Positions 20,650 to 31,433 of a stretch of DNA of 64,000 nt are shown here, in pieces. The notes under the pieces are model-generated. The model was given only the letters and a program-made list of their open reading frames with translations. It had not been told where the DNA came from and made no database searches. Made by a program: the position numbers and the translations under genes. The stretch is from Corylus avellana (lineage: Eukaryota; Streptophyta; Magnoliopsida; Fagales; Betulaceae). Position 1 is the stretch's first letter, and each line of letters starts with the position of its first letter. Location: NCBI RefSeq assembly GCF_901000735.1, contig NC_081542.1, forward strand, positions 27,915,093 through 27,979,092, in the 5' to 3' direction.

Positions 20650-23025
20650 GCTTATCAAGTTGTCTATTTAAACAAAAAGGAATAACATATAATTCTTGCC
20701 ATCTTGAATAATGAAATCCATGAGAGCTTAAAATACTATTAACACACAGAGAAACATAAAGGGAAAGAATAGAAGCAGAGAATATAATAAGTGGTTAAAG
20801 AAGAGCCGAGTATGTAGCACCGGTTGACTTGACAACCAGAAGAAGAGAAGAAAAGTTGATGATGAGACAAGTGCCGTCGCCTTGTCTAAACGGTCCACCG
20901 CTCTGCCCTGTCAAAGCCTAAAATTTCAAAAAAGTGGAAAAGGATCATTTCCCTTGAAGAAAACTACTGATTCCTCATCACCCTTTGCATTTTATATCAC
21001 CCATTTTCAGTGTAAAGAGAAAACTGCGAGAGATAAGAGAAGAAACACAGAGAGAGAGAGAGAGAGAGAGACAGAGGGCCTCCATGGAGAGCTAGACTGC
21101 CAACTTTTGCTCTGTTCCTTTCTTTTTTAGTTTAAGCTAAATAGACTTTGGAAGGCTCTCTTGCAGGAAGGGTGAGACAAACCAACTATATGGCAAAGAA
21201 AGGATTTTCAGTGCCTTCTCTTCATTGGTGGATGCTATCTGGGTATGCTCTATTTCTTGTTTATAAGTTACTTTTTTTTCTTGAATTTTTTTTTTTTTTG
21301 AAAATTTGGGCATCCGGGGTTTCGTGCCGACTAGTTAACATCATGCAAAGCGCTCGTGCCTCACGAATCGGATAAAGTTTAAGTTTTTACTGCTGGTGTG
21401 ACCCTAAAAAATTGGTTCACTAATAAAAAGTTGAACTTTAAACCTGATTACTTCATGAGACACTGGACCAAGTGAATATGTTCTTATTTATGGGCTTGGT
21501 TTGTTAGGTTTATCTGAATGTGTGGTGGCTACTCATTTTCTACGTATTTTCTCCAATGTTATTCACTTCTATATTCTAATGTTGTTGTGAAATTCCTGGC
21601 ACTTGCAAGACAAAATACTGTTTGTTTGTTTGTACCTACAAGGATACGTGTCTTTTAGATTTCTTTTTGACGGAATATAAAACCATTTTCTTATTGATAT
21701 CTCAGGGAGGCAAACATTCTGCAATGCATATTTATTTATTTTTTAATTTGTAGTAAAACAGTGGATAAATAAAGTCATAATTAACACTTTCATTTAGCTC
21801 TCTAAAGCTTCTTCTTGTCTTCATCTAATCATCTTTCTAACATTCTTATATTACTGAAGTTAACACCAGGCCTACCAAATGAATATTCTGATGGCAATTG
21901 TTACTTTTCGCTGTCCATTTGGACGGCTCGGATTGGTCCAATGGTTAACAAATTGGATTTGGCTTAGGTGCTTTAAAAAACTGTAGTTTTTTTTTTTTTT
22001 TTTTTTTTTATGAGAAAAAGAGAGTGAAAATAAATCTCAACGGTCAAAAAAGTTACAACATATGTGCTTTAGTTTTTTTACCGTACTTAAGCCAGATTTC
22101 AGTAAAAATTTTGGAATTACTAACAAGCTCAAGATTTACAGCACCTCAAGATTACAACATATTACTAACTAGGTCAAGTAAAAATTTCTAATTTTTTTTT
22201 TTTTAGTATTCTGGGATTCTGACAAGGGGGGTTGCCTGTGTTGGACATGTTGGTGGAACTCACCTTTTATCAAGGAGCATGGACCCTCCTGAGATTGAAT
22301 AATTTTCATTTTCTTTGTAATCTCTTTTCTTATTTATGGCAATGTTATTTATTTATTGCTTACTTAAGACCACAATGCAAGTATGCAACCCAGAAAGGAG
22401 CATTACTTGTTACCAAATGGAAGACATGCACCAAGACAATTAAGTTTTGTTTGTTTAGAATGAAATAGAAAAAAGGATGCTTTAGAATATAAAATGAAAA
22501 GGTGGTGGGTTTCATATACACACTTTACTTCCTGAGTGCACCTTTTAGTGGATGCTACTCCAGCCCCAAATCCATGTTTTCATTATTAAAGATGTTCCCA
22601 AGGACGGTTATAGCAGTTGAAAAGCTTGACGTGGCAGGACTTCAAAGTGATGGGCCATGGGTCTTTCTGTCTTTTTTCCTTTTTGTATGCTGAAAGGCTT
22701 GATTAAATGTTATTCACAACTCTTTTTGAGAGATTTTCTTTTTTAATTTCTTGACTTGCTTGGAAAAATTATTTCAATGTATTTGTAGCTTTTCGTGAAT
22801 ACCAGTGATAATTAGTTCCCAAAAAGAAAAAGAAATAGAAAAATCTCTTCATGAAATTGGATGGCTGCTGGCCATGGATCAAATTTTACTCCTCACTTAC
22901 ACCAGATCATCAATGAGTGGTAAGTCTATGCAAAAGTTGATGCATAAGAAGGTCAATGAGAATTTGCTTCTTAATTATTATAAATTATTATGCCCCACTG
23001 GTGCTATATGCACATAAAAGAGTAC
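20650..23025. other. Intergenic DNA of duplication unit A
   Basis: No gene could be supported. It contains an (AG)n run at 21049-21070. Exon-like stretches near 21170-21240 and 22205-22290 have splice-like borders, but their frames disagree between the two units. A MITE-like inverted pair with a TGGCTTA core lies near 21955-22100. The stretch is nearly identical to 28910-31300. Confidence 0.55.
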
Positions 23026-23756
23026 CTTAATAAGATCTAAGGTAGAACTTGAATCAAACAAGTGAACAATGTGAAGTTGAGCTCCTTCTGCAGGGCCACC
23101 CGTCCTTGTTTTCTTTGTCAGAGTTACAAGCTCCCTAATAGCTGCCTCCTCCCTCCTTTCCCTTGGAAAAACATTTGGCGCACCAAGGATCCTTTGAAAG
23201 TGGCTTTTTTCGCTTGGACAGTCGCGCTTGGAAAGATTCTTACTTTGGACAATGTTCGGAAGAGAGGTATTGTGGTGATAAATCGTTGTTCCATGTGTGA
23301 ATTAGATGGGGAGTCTGTTGACCACCTCTTTCTACACTGTGGGGTGGCACGCACCTTATGGAATGCCATTTTTATTCGGTTTGGCTTGTGTTGGGTTATG
23401 CCAGGTAATGCTAAGAAAATGTTTGATTCTTGGTGGACGGGTGGTAAAACTAGCAACGCCGTTGTGTGGAAAATGGTTCCTCTATGCCGCATGTGGTGCA
23501 TTTGGAACGAGAGAAATGCAAGAAGTTTTGAAGACTTGGCTAGGAATTTAGAGGACCTTATACATTTTTTCTTGTACACCCTCTTCACTTAGACTGCTGG
23601 TTGGCTTGCGTCTATAGTGATCAGCTCCAAGATTTTCTTTTTATGTTCTCTTCTTCTTAGTTGCTCTCTTGTATACTCCCGGTGTACTAGGGTTGCGCCC
23701 CTCTACGCCTTTGATATATATATCTTTATTTATCAAAAAAAATAGCTGCCTCCTCC
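23026..23756 (-). pseudogene. ALN: Allantoinase exon 10 copy with LINE inside, unit A
   Basis: The same allantoinase exon as at 31305-32033, again split by the LINE. Codons on the minus strand read EEAAIREL, then after the LINE TGGPAEGAQLHIVHL and a splice donor GTACTC. Only this exon and part of the preceding intron are in unit A before the assembly gap at 24215. Upstream exons are not seen and may be lost or hidden in the gap. Confidence 0.85.
23155..23740 (+). mobile_element. 5'-truncated LINE in allantoinase exon, unit A
   Basis: Encodes the zinc-binding reverse-transcriptase (zf-RVT) domain of a plant LINE: IWRTK-PLKVAFFAW, C-MC with HLFLHC, and W-WNERNAR. A 3' UTR and A-rich tail follow. 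An 18-bp target duplication AATAGCTGCCTCCTCCCT flanks it (23137-23154 and 23741-23758). The frame stays open to a stop at 23590-23592. Confidence 0.92.
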
Positions 23757-24214
23757 CTAATTTGAAATAAAAAAGAATATCGCAAATCATATAAAATGGC
23801 ATTCATAGAATCAAGCCAAATACAGAAGATTTTCTCCTGAAATGCTAGAGGAACCACTTTCTGATCACTTCTAGGGGGAAAAGACAGTTACCAACTTTTC
23901 TCAGTTTTGAAGGGCATGAAAAATTTTAGAAAGTATTTCTCCAATTTCAGAAGGTGGTCAAAACTAGAGTTCCATTGTGAAAATATGTATCTATGGTTTA
24001 TATTTGTGAATCATCATGGCTAATACATATATTGTGTGTACTGGGATTTTCTAACATGATCCATGATGCCGATACTCGAGATGTATCTACCAGGTTGATG
24101 CCGAATGCATGTAAATTAAATCACAGGGGTCTGAATGGGTGATTGGCCAAACCAGTATGTACTTTAATCAAAAAGTATTTTATTTCATAAAATTGTTCAT
24201 CTTGAGGATCAAGT

Positions 24215-24314
24215 NNNNNNNNNNNNNNNNNNNNNNNNNNNNNNNNNNNNNNNNNNNNNNNNNNNNNNNNNNNNNNNNNNNNNNNNNNNNNNNNNNNNNN
24301 NNNNNNNNNNNNNN
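24215..24314. other. Assembly gap of 100 N
   Basis: Exactly 100 N, a conventional placeholder, so the true length is unknown. It sits at the junction between the two duplication units. Confidence 0.99.
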
Positions 24315-24485
24315 ATGACGTCATTTTGAATTTCCGTCCAAACTGACGGTTTTGACTAACGGAGTGGCCAAAATGCAATAGTTTGGTAGTTTGGGGGACT
24401 ACTTTATCGCTTTTAAAACATTATGGGACTAAATAAAAAACTGCTGATAGTTTATGGGGCTTTTTTTATATTTTTCCCTAATATA
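24315..24485. other. Unclassified spacer after the gap
   Basis: Non-coding DNA with a TTTGGGGGACTACTTTAT motif and a T-rich end. It looks like the end of a dispersed repeat. Family not recognised. Confidence 0.4.
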
Positions 24486-24594
24486 TATATAACTATATAT
24501 AAGTGCATCCATGTTTGTAAAAATTATTTCTCCAGTGATGCCAATAATTATGGTGTTGCCTTTTCTTCTTCTCTATGCATCAGAAGCTCAATGA
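24486..24594 (+). pseudogene. Receptor-kinase relic: TATA box and signal peptide only
   Basis: The TATA box and leader of the receptor-kinase family, then a 27-codon frame from ATG at 24511 to TGA at 24592. It reads MFVKIISPV, then MPIIMVLPFLLLYASEAQ and a stop. In the intact genes this is exactly the leader plus signal peptide. A 22-nt deletion in the leader joins the usually out-of-frame upstream ATG to the main frame. After the signal peptide the homology is replaced by CACTA DNA. It is a third or fourth family member, cut off by a transposon. Confidence 0.85.
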
Positions 24595-25011
24595 CATATC
24601 ACGGGTTGGTAACGTGTTATTGTGGCACATTAACAATTTGTGACGTTTCACAATGACACGTCACGTGTTGGTAACGTGTTATTGTGGCATGTTACCAATT
24701 TGTGATGTGTCACAATGACACGTCAATACCTTATTGACGTGTCATTGTGATACGTCAATAAATGGGGACATGGCATAATTCCACACGTCACTAATGTATA
24801 TAGTTTAAATATTTTTATTTTAAATTAAATGGAATTTAGATTTAGTGAGTGTGGAATTTACCATGTTGCTAAAGTTTTTTTTTTTTTTTTTTTTTAACGT
24901 GTCACTAATTAGCACGTTATTAATTAATGATGTGACAAAAAAAAATAAAAAAGAGTTACTGTAGACACATCATTAAATTCTTATGTTGTTGTTGTTGTTG
25001 TTGTTGTAGTG
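24595..25011 (+). mobile_element. CACTA-type right end
   Basis: Subterminal motifs as at 16250-16815 (TGGTAACGTGTTATTGTGGC and GACACGTCA), ending in a TTG microsatellite and GTAGTG, the complement of a CACTAC terminus. It begins inside the receptor-kinase relic, straight after the signal-peptide codons. Confidence 0.7.
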
Positions 25012-25374
25012 AATAGCGGCTATGCAACATTCAAAAAAAAAAAGAAAGAATAGAGGCTATGCAAGGACAAGCACAACACACCAAGATTTTACAGCCCTAT
25101 TAAATCTTTTTTTTTTTGTTGTTTTTTGCTTGCATGTGCGTCTGATGCCATTTGTGCTACTTGTGGGGATTATATTCATGATAGGGAAATGTTAAAAACT
25201 TATATTTTCATCAAATTGAATTGATGCGACAAATGAGTAATTCTAGAAGTTGGATTGTCCGAAAATATACTTTAACATCTTCATTGAAATTCAATTAGAA
25301 AAAAATAAAAATGGAAAATGAACTCTCCATTTAATTTTATAAAAAACGGATATAGAGTAATTAATAGTTAAAAC

Positions 25375-25590
25375 GAAAATTGTGATAAATCTAAGGTCTA
25401 CGTATTAATTATGGAGACTTTTTTTGGTTCTACAATCTCAATTGATTGTCTTTATTCCAACAAACCTTTGCGCGTTTGGAGACCCTTTTTTTGTTTGTTT
25501 CCATGCGGCTTCCTTGAAGTAGCCTCCTCCCTTCCCCTTGATCGAGAAATTGTTAAATAGGTCATAGTCAATAATTCCTCTCTTGTTACT
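25375..25590 (+). promoter_or_regulatory. Extra receptor-kinase promoter module
   Basis: A further copy of the family promoter module (CCTTTGCGCGTTTGGAGAC, CGGCTTCCTTGAAGTAGCC, AATAATTCCTCTCTTGTT) that stops before the TATA box. A second, complete module begins near 26025, so the promoter of copy B is partly duplicated. Confidence 0.7.
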
Positions 25591-25596
25591 CGAACC

Positions 25597-25721
25597 AAGA
25601 GAAAGGGCGAGACCGACGGAGAGACCGAGAGAGAGAAGGAGAGAGGCAGAGACCGACAGAGAGACCGAGAGGGAGAGAGAGAGGGAGAGCGAGAGATCGG
25701 AGATTGAGAGAGAGAGAGCAA
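25597..25721 (+). repeat. GA-rich low-complexity tract
   Basis: Imperfect GAGAGAC/GAGAGAG repeats, purine-only for most of its length. Confidence 0.85.
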
Positions 25722-26100
25722 TTTAAGGCTGAGCGGCACAAGTAGGTAGGTTTAGTTTAGAAGTTTAGTTAGCCTTAGGTTTATAATTTGAGATTAAAAA
25801 AAATAAAAAATTATATTCCAGTTGTCATAAACCTTAACTTTAAAATTACTTATTGGGTTGGGTTTGCGGGTCACGAGTTAAATTACCAGCTCTAATTTTA
25901 GGTGTATATTATTTTTTAAAAATAAAATAAAAGAAATAAGGATCACATTATTTTTTGATGTTTTAGAAAATAATATCTATTATGAAGACATTAAAAGAAC
26001 ATTAGAAAATACCCAAAACGAAAATTGTGATAAAACTAAGGTATAACGTAATAATTATGGTAGGTCATTAGGAAGTAGCTTGACCATTTCTTTTTGAGGG

Positions 26101-26221
26101 ATGCTTCAATGCATTCTGTGGACCATCTCCCCCACCATCTTCTTCCTTTAACTTTTTGATTCTATCAAAAAGAAAGGAAGAAGATGGTGGGGGAGATGGT
26201 CCACAGAATGCATTGAAGCAT
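26101..26221. repeat. Near-perfect hairpin in copy B promoter
   Basis: Perfect 49-bp inverted arms (26101-26149 and 26173-26221) around a 23-nt centre. The centre itself pairs again (CTTTTTGAT with ATCAAAAAG), so the fold is nearly complete over about 120 nt. It lies about 225 bp upstream of the ATG of copy B, between promoter blocks that are continuous in other copies. It could be a young foldback element, an RNA hairpin precursor, or both. Confidence 0.9.
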
Positions 26222-26229
26222 TTCACTTT

Positions 26230-26445
26230 TTTGTTCCCACGCGGCTTCCTTGAAGTAGCCTCCTCCCTTCCCCTTGATCGAGTACTTGTTGAATAGGTCT
26301 GAGTCAATAATTCATCTCTTCTTGTTGCGCGGACATTTTCGTTGAGTACTAGTCTACCCTTGAATCTTATAATATATATAACTATATATAAGTGCATCCA
26401 TGTGAGGAAGAAAAACAGAGACAACAAGTAAAAATTATTTCTCCA
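26230..26445 (+). promoter_or_regulatory. Promoter and leader of second receptor kinase
   Basis: The full module plus TATA box CTATATATAAG at 26382-26392, and the same start-stop ATGTGA upstream ORF (26399-26404) as copy A. Confidence 0.65.
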
Positions 26446-28776
26446 ATGATGCCAATAATTATGTTGTTGCCTTTTCTTCTTCTCTCTGCAGCAGAAGCTC
26501 AACAACAACAAGGGACATCCAATGTTGTAAAGCCAGGCTTTTCGTTGACACCTAAGACCAACCTCCTTTCACCTTCCGGTCTATATGCCTTTGGATTCTA
26601 CGAGCAAGGCGACGGTTATGCTGTCGGCATTTTTCTTGCTGGGCTTCCACAGAAGACAGTTGTTTGGACTGCCAACCGAGACAGCAGCACTCCACTTCCT
26701 GCTGATGTTAAATTGGAATTCAGAACTGATGGACGACTGGTTCTGCATTCGGCACAAATCAAGGAGACACCCCTCGACATTTCTTCAGATGGTGCCAGCT
26801 CAGCATCGATGCTTGACTCCGGCAACTTCGTTCTCAACAACTCTGCTAATCGGATACTATGGCAGAGTTTCGATCACCCAACCGACACCCTTTTACCAAC
26901 TCAAAATCTTCCCAAAGGACAAGTGTTGTCTTCCAGTCTTTCAAAATCTAACCAGACAAGGGGCAAATTTCTTCTTTTGATGCAACAAGATGGAGTTCTC
27001 GCAATGTACCCAGTTGACACTCCATACACAGACGTTTATGGTTATTGGACATCTGTTGATTGGGGATCTGTTGTTCCAAATACTATAGGACTTCCCAAAG
27101 TAATAGACGGGATACTAACACTTGATGGCGATGGCCATCTCTATTTGTTCAATGGCAGCGGCAATTATACACTGAATCCGGCATCAGGAAATTCTACAGA
27201 ACTACTCTACAGATTGACCATTGAACCCTATGGGATCATGCGGCTACACTCACACGATATGACTCAGACTGGAAATTGGACACTCAAATGGTCTAGGCCA
27301 GATGACGGGTGTAAGCCTAAGGGTCTATGTGGCCTCAATGGATATTGTGTAAAAGATCCAGACGTTGATTGCGAATGTCTTCCTGGATATGTACCGGTAA
27401 AGGAAGGTGATTGGTTCTCAGGCTGTAAGATGAATTTTCCTGCGGAAAGTTGCCCAGCAAGTTCCAAATCCAAATATACGATGAACGAGTCTAATACCCA
27501 ATGGATAAATGATAATGATTCGCCTTTCAAATCTTTTACCCCAGAGAATTGCAGTGACGCATGTTTGCAGGACTGCAACTGTGTTGCTGCGTTTTTCAAA
27601 GACGGCGTGGGGGAGTGCACAAAACAGAGCCTTCCTTTGCAATTTGGGAGAACAAACAGCTCAACTGTAGCCTTCATCAAGGTAGGTACATCTACACTCC
27701 CAAAACCAGGCAAGAAAGAGCACATCCTTATTATTATCGGTGTTTCGTTAGGTGTTTTTGCATTTATTGTCTTGGCAATTTCTGGATTTGGGATTTACAA
27801 AAACCGTGTTATGTTGTATCAAATGATGCCTAAAAATGGAAACATTGAGTTGGGTGTGGATGTTGCTCCAAAATCATTCACCTACGCACAACTTGAGAAT
27901 GCGACTCATGGTTTCAGCAAGGAGCTTGGTAGAGGAGCATTTGGAACAGTATATGAAGGGGCAATTTCAAACGGCCAGATCAAGGAGACTGTAGCCGTCA
28001 AAAGGCTAGACAGATCAATGTTGGCCGAACGGGAGAGAGAGTTTCATGCTGAGATGAAAGTTATTGGGAGAACACATCACAAAAACCTTGTCCGTCTACT
28101 GGGTTATTGTCACGATGGACTCAACAGGCTTTTGGTGTTCAAGTACATGAGCAATGGGTCGCTTGCAGATAAACTCTTTACACCTGAAAAACAACTTTCT
28201 TGGGATAAGAGAATGGAAATCGCTTGCAACATAGCGAGAGGACTCATTTATCTCCATGAAGAGTGTGAGCCACAAATCATTCATTGTGACATAAAACCTC
28301 AGAACATACTCATAGATGAAGATGGATGCGCAAAAATCTCTGACTTCGGATTGGCAAAGTTGCTAAATGTTGCACAAACCAGAACTTTCACCGAAATTAG
28401 AGGAACACAGGGATATATTGCCCCAGAGTGGCGTCAACAACTGCCCGTGACAGACAAAGTAGATGTGTATAGCTTCGGAATTGTGCTGCTGGAGATTATA
28501 TCATGTCGAAAGAGTATGGACTCTAATCTTCCAGAGGAAGAAGCTAATCTTAAAGAGTGGGCAAACCATTGTTTTAACAGTGGTGAGCTAGGTAAACTAG
28601 TGAATAATGAAGAGGTTGACAAGAGAGAATTGGAGAAAATGGTTAAAATAGGACTTTGGTGTACTTCGGATGAGTTTCCACTCCGCCCTTCAATGAAGAA
28701 GGTTCTACATATGTTGGAAGGGATTGTAAATATTCCAGTCTCTGCAAGTCCGGCTTCTTCCCTAATTAGCTTCTGA
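26446..28776 (+). CDS. LECRK3-like: G-type lectin receptor-like kinase, copy B
   Basis: Intronless tandem paralogue of copy A, 776 residues from the first in-frame ATG. It has the same order: signal peptide, bulb-lectin domain, EGF-like and PAN-like Cys regions, one transmembrane helix, and a Ser/Thr kinase with GRGAFGTV, VAVKRL, HCDIKPQN, DFGLAK and GTQGYIAPEW. All key residues are present, and it is again non-RD. The kinase differs from copy A at only about ten positions, while the ectodomain differs at many, with several small indels (for example SGNSTELLY against SGTLLY). Cys residues of the ectodomain are kept. Both copies look functional; different ligand specificity is an inference. 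Confidence 0.95.
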   Translation: MMPIIMLLPFLLLSAAEAQQQQGTSNVVKPGFSLTPKTNLLSPSGLYAFGFYEQGDGYAVGIFLAGLPQKTVVWTANRDSSTPLPADVKLEFRTDGRLVLHSAQIKETPLDISSDGASSASMLDSGNFVLNNSANRILWQSFDHPTDTLLPTQNLPKGQVLSSSLSKSNQTRGKFLLLMQQDGVLAMYPVDTPYTDVYGYWTSVDWGSVVPNTIGLPKVIDGILTLDGDGHLYLFNGSGNYTLNPASGNSTELLYRLTIEPYGIMRLHSHDMTQTGNWTLKWSRPDDGCKPKGLCGLNGYCVKDPDVDCECLPGYVPVKEGDWFSGCKMNFPAESCPASSKSKYTMNESNTQWINDNDSPFKSFTPENCSDACLQDCNCVAAFFKDGVGECTKQSLPLQFGRTNSSTVAFIKVGTSTLPKPGKKEHILIIIGVSLGVFAFIVLAISGFGIYKNRVMLYQMMPKNGNIELGVDVAPKSFTYAQLENATHGFSKELGRGAFGTVYEGAISNGQIKETVAVKRLDRSMLAEREREFHAEMKVIGRTHHKNLVRLLGYCHDGLNRLLVFKYMSNGSLADKLFTPEKQLSWDKRMEIACNIARGLIYLHEECEPQIIHCDIKPQNILIDEDGCAKISDFGLAKLLNVAQTRTFTEIRGTQGYIAPEWRQQLPVTDKVDVYSFGIVLLEIISCRKSMDSNLPEEEANLKEWANHCFNSGELGKLVNNEEVDKRELEKMVKIGLWCTSDEFPLRPSMKKVLHMLEGIVNIPVSASPASSLISF

Positions 28777-28898
28777 AATGTGTTTTATATTCTAGTGACA
28801 TGTCCTAATTAAAATTTTTCTTTTGAGTGTACTTATCTAGCTTGTATCAATTATGTGAGTTTTTCTTTTGTGTGGCATTTTGAAATGCATTTGTGTGC

Positions 28899-28904
28899 AA
28901 TAAA
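28899..28904 (+). terminator. Poly(A) signal of copy B
   Basis: AATAAA at the same offset after the stop codon as in copy A. Confidence 0.6.
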
Positions 28905-28909
28905 GAATT

Positions 28910-31304
28910 TTCTTATCAAGTTGTCTATTTAAACAAAAAGGAATAACATATAATTCTTGCCATCTTGAATAATGAAATCCATGAGAGCTTAAAATACTAT
29001 TAACACACAGAGAAACATAAAGGGAAACAATAGAAGCAGAGCATATAATAAGTGGTTAAAGATGTAGCAGCGGTTGACTTGACAACCTCAAGAAGAGAAG
29101 AAAAGTTGATGATGAGACAAGTGCCGTCGCCTTGTCTAAACGGTCCGCCGCTCTGCTCTGTCAAAGCAGTGCTTAGCTTCTGAAGTCCATCATACCATAC
29201 CTCTACTAAAATTTCAAAAAAGTGGAGAAGGATCATTTCCCTTGAAGAAAACTACTGATTCCTCATCACCCTTTGCATTTTATATCACCCATTTTCAGTG
29301 TAAAGAGAAAACTGTGAGAGATAAGAGAAGAAACAGAGAGAGAGAGAGAGGGCCTCCATGGAGAGCTAGACTGCCAACATTTTGCTCTGTTCCTTTGTTT
29401 TTTAGTTTAAGCTAAATAGACTTTGAAAGGCTTTCTTGCAGGAAGGGTGAGACAAACCAACTATATGGCAAAGAAAACATGGGATTTTCAGTGCCTTCTC
29501 TTCATTGGTGGATGCTATCTGGGTATGCTCTATTTCTTGTTTATAAGTTACCTTTTTTTCTTGAATTTTTTTCTTTTTGAAAATTTGGGTATCCGGGGTT
29601 TCATGCCGACTAGTTAACATCATGCAAAGCGCTCCTACCTTGCGAATCGGATAAAGTTTAAGTTTTTACTACTGGTGTGACTCTAAAAAATTGGTTTCAC
29701 TAATAAAAAGTTGAACTTTAAACCTGATTACTTCATGAAACACTGGACCACGTGAATATGTTCTTATTTATGGGGCTTGGTTTGTTAGGTTTATCTGAAT
29801 GTGTGGTGGCTACTCATTTTCTATGTATTTTCTCCAATGTTATTCACTTATATATTCTAATGTTGTTGTGAAATTCCTGGCACTTGCAGGCCAAAATACT
29901 GTTTGTTTGTTTGTTTGTACCCCTACAATACCTGTCTTTTTGATTTCTTTTAGACGGAATATAAAATTATTTTCTTATTGATATCTCAGGGAGGCAAACA
30001 TTCTGCAATGCATATTTATTTATTTTTTAATTTGTAGTAAAACAGTGGATAAATTAACACTTTCATTTAGCTCTCTAAAGCTTCTTCTTGTCTTCATCTA
30101 ATCATCTTTCTAACATTCTTATATTACTGAAGTTAACACCAGGCCTACCAAAATGAATATTCTGATGGCAATTGTTACTTTTCGCTGTCCATTTGGACCG
30201 CTCGGATTGGTCCAATGGTTAACAAATTGGATTTGGCTTAGGTGCTTTAAAAAACTGTAGTTTTTTTTTTTTTTTTTTTTTTTTTTATGAGAAAAAGAGA
30301 GTGAAAATAAATCTCAACGGTCAAAAAAGTTACAACATATGTGCTTTAGTTTTTTTACGGTACTTAAGCCAGATTTCAGTAAAAATTTTGGAATTACTAA
30401 CAAGCTCAAGATTTACAGCACCTCAAGATTACAACATATTACTAACTAGGTCAAGTAAAAATTTCTAATTTTTTTTTTTTTTTAGTATTCTGGGATTCTG
30501 ACAAGGGAGGTTGCATGTGTTGGACATGTTGGTGGAACTCACCTTTTATCAAGGAGCATGGACCCTCCTGAGATTGAATAATTTTCATTTTCTTTGTAAT
30601 CTCTTTTCTTATTTATGGCAATGTTATTTATTTATTGCTTACTTAAGACCACAATGCAAGTATGCAACCCAGAAAGGAGCATTACTTGTTACCAAATGGA
30701 AGACATGCACCAAGACAATTAAGTTTTGTTTGTTTAGAATGAAATAGAAAAAAGGATGCTTTAGAATATAAAATGAAAAGGTGGTGGGTTTCATATACAC
30801 ACTTTACTTCCTGAGTGCACCTTTTAGTGGATGCTACTCCAGCCCCAAATCCATGTTTTCATTATTAAAGATGTTCCCAAGGACGGTTATAGCAGTTGAA
30901 AAGCTTGACGTGGCAGGACTTCAAAGTGATGGGCCATGGGTCTTTCTGTCTTTTTTCCTTTTTGTATGCTGAAAGGCTTGATTAAATGTTATTCACAACT
31001 CTTTTTGAGAGATTTTCTTTTTTAATTTCTTGACTTGCTTGGAAAAATTATTTCAATGTATTTGTAGCTTTTCGTGAATACCAGTGATAATTAGTTCCCA
31101 AAAAGAAAAAGAAATAGAAAAATCTCTTCATGAAATTGGATGGCTGCTGGCCATGGATCAAATTTTACTCCTCACTTACACCAGATCATCAATGAGTGGT
31201 AAGTCTATGCAAAAGTTGATGCATAAGAAGGTCAATGAGAATTTGCTTCTTAATTATTATAAATTATTATGCCCCACTGGTGCTATATGCACATAAAAGA
31301 GTAC
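28910..31304. other. Intergenic DNA of duplication unit B
   Basis: The counterpart of 20650-23025, nearly identical over long stretches such as 30511-31296. No gene could be supported. The missing 3' exons of allantoinase would be expected here but were not found. Confidence 0.55.
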
Positions 31305-31433
31305 CTTAATAAGATCTAAGGTAGAACTTGAATCAAACAAGTGAACAATGTGAAGTTGAGCTCCTTCTGCAGGGCCACCCGTCCTTGTTTTCTTTGTCAG
31401 AGTTACAAGCTCCCTAATAGCTGCCTCCTCCCT

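Larger units (their letters stand above)
16250..24214 (+). repeat. Tandem duplication unit A
   Basis: First unit of a direct duplication: CACTA end, promoter, receptor kinase, intergenic DNA, allantoinase exon with LINE. The offset to unit B is about 8.26-8.29 kb through the gene and downstream part. The unit stops at the assembly gap. Confidence 0.9.

Noticed and set aside
21148..22693. Exon-like stretches with splice-like borders downstream of the kinase
   Set aside because: The predicted frame differs between units because of small indels, phases do not match across the proposed intron, and no protein family was recognised. A non-coding transcript is possible.
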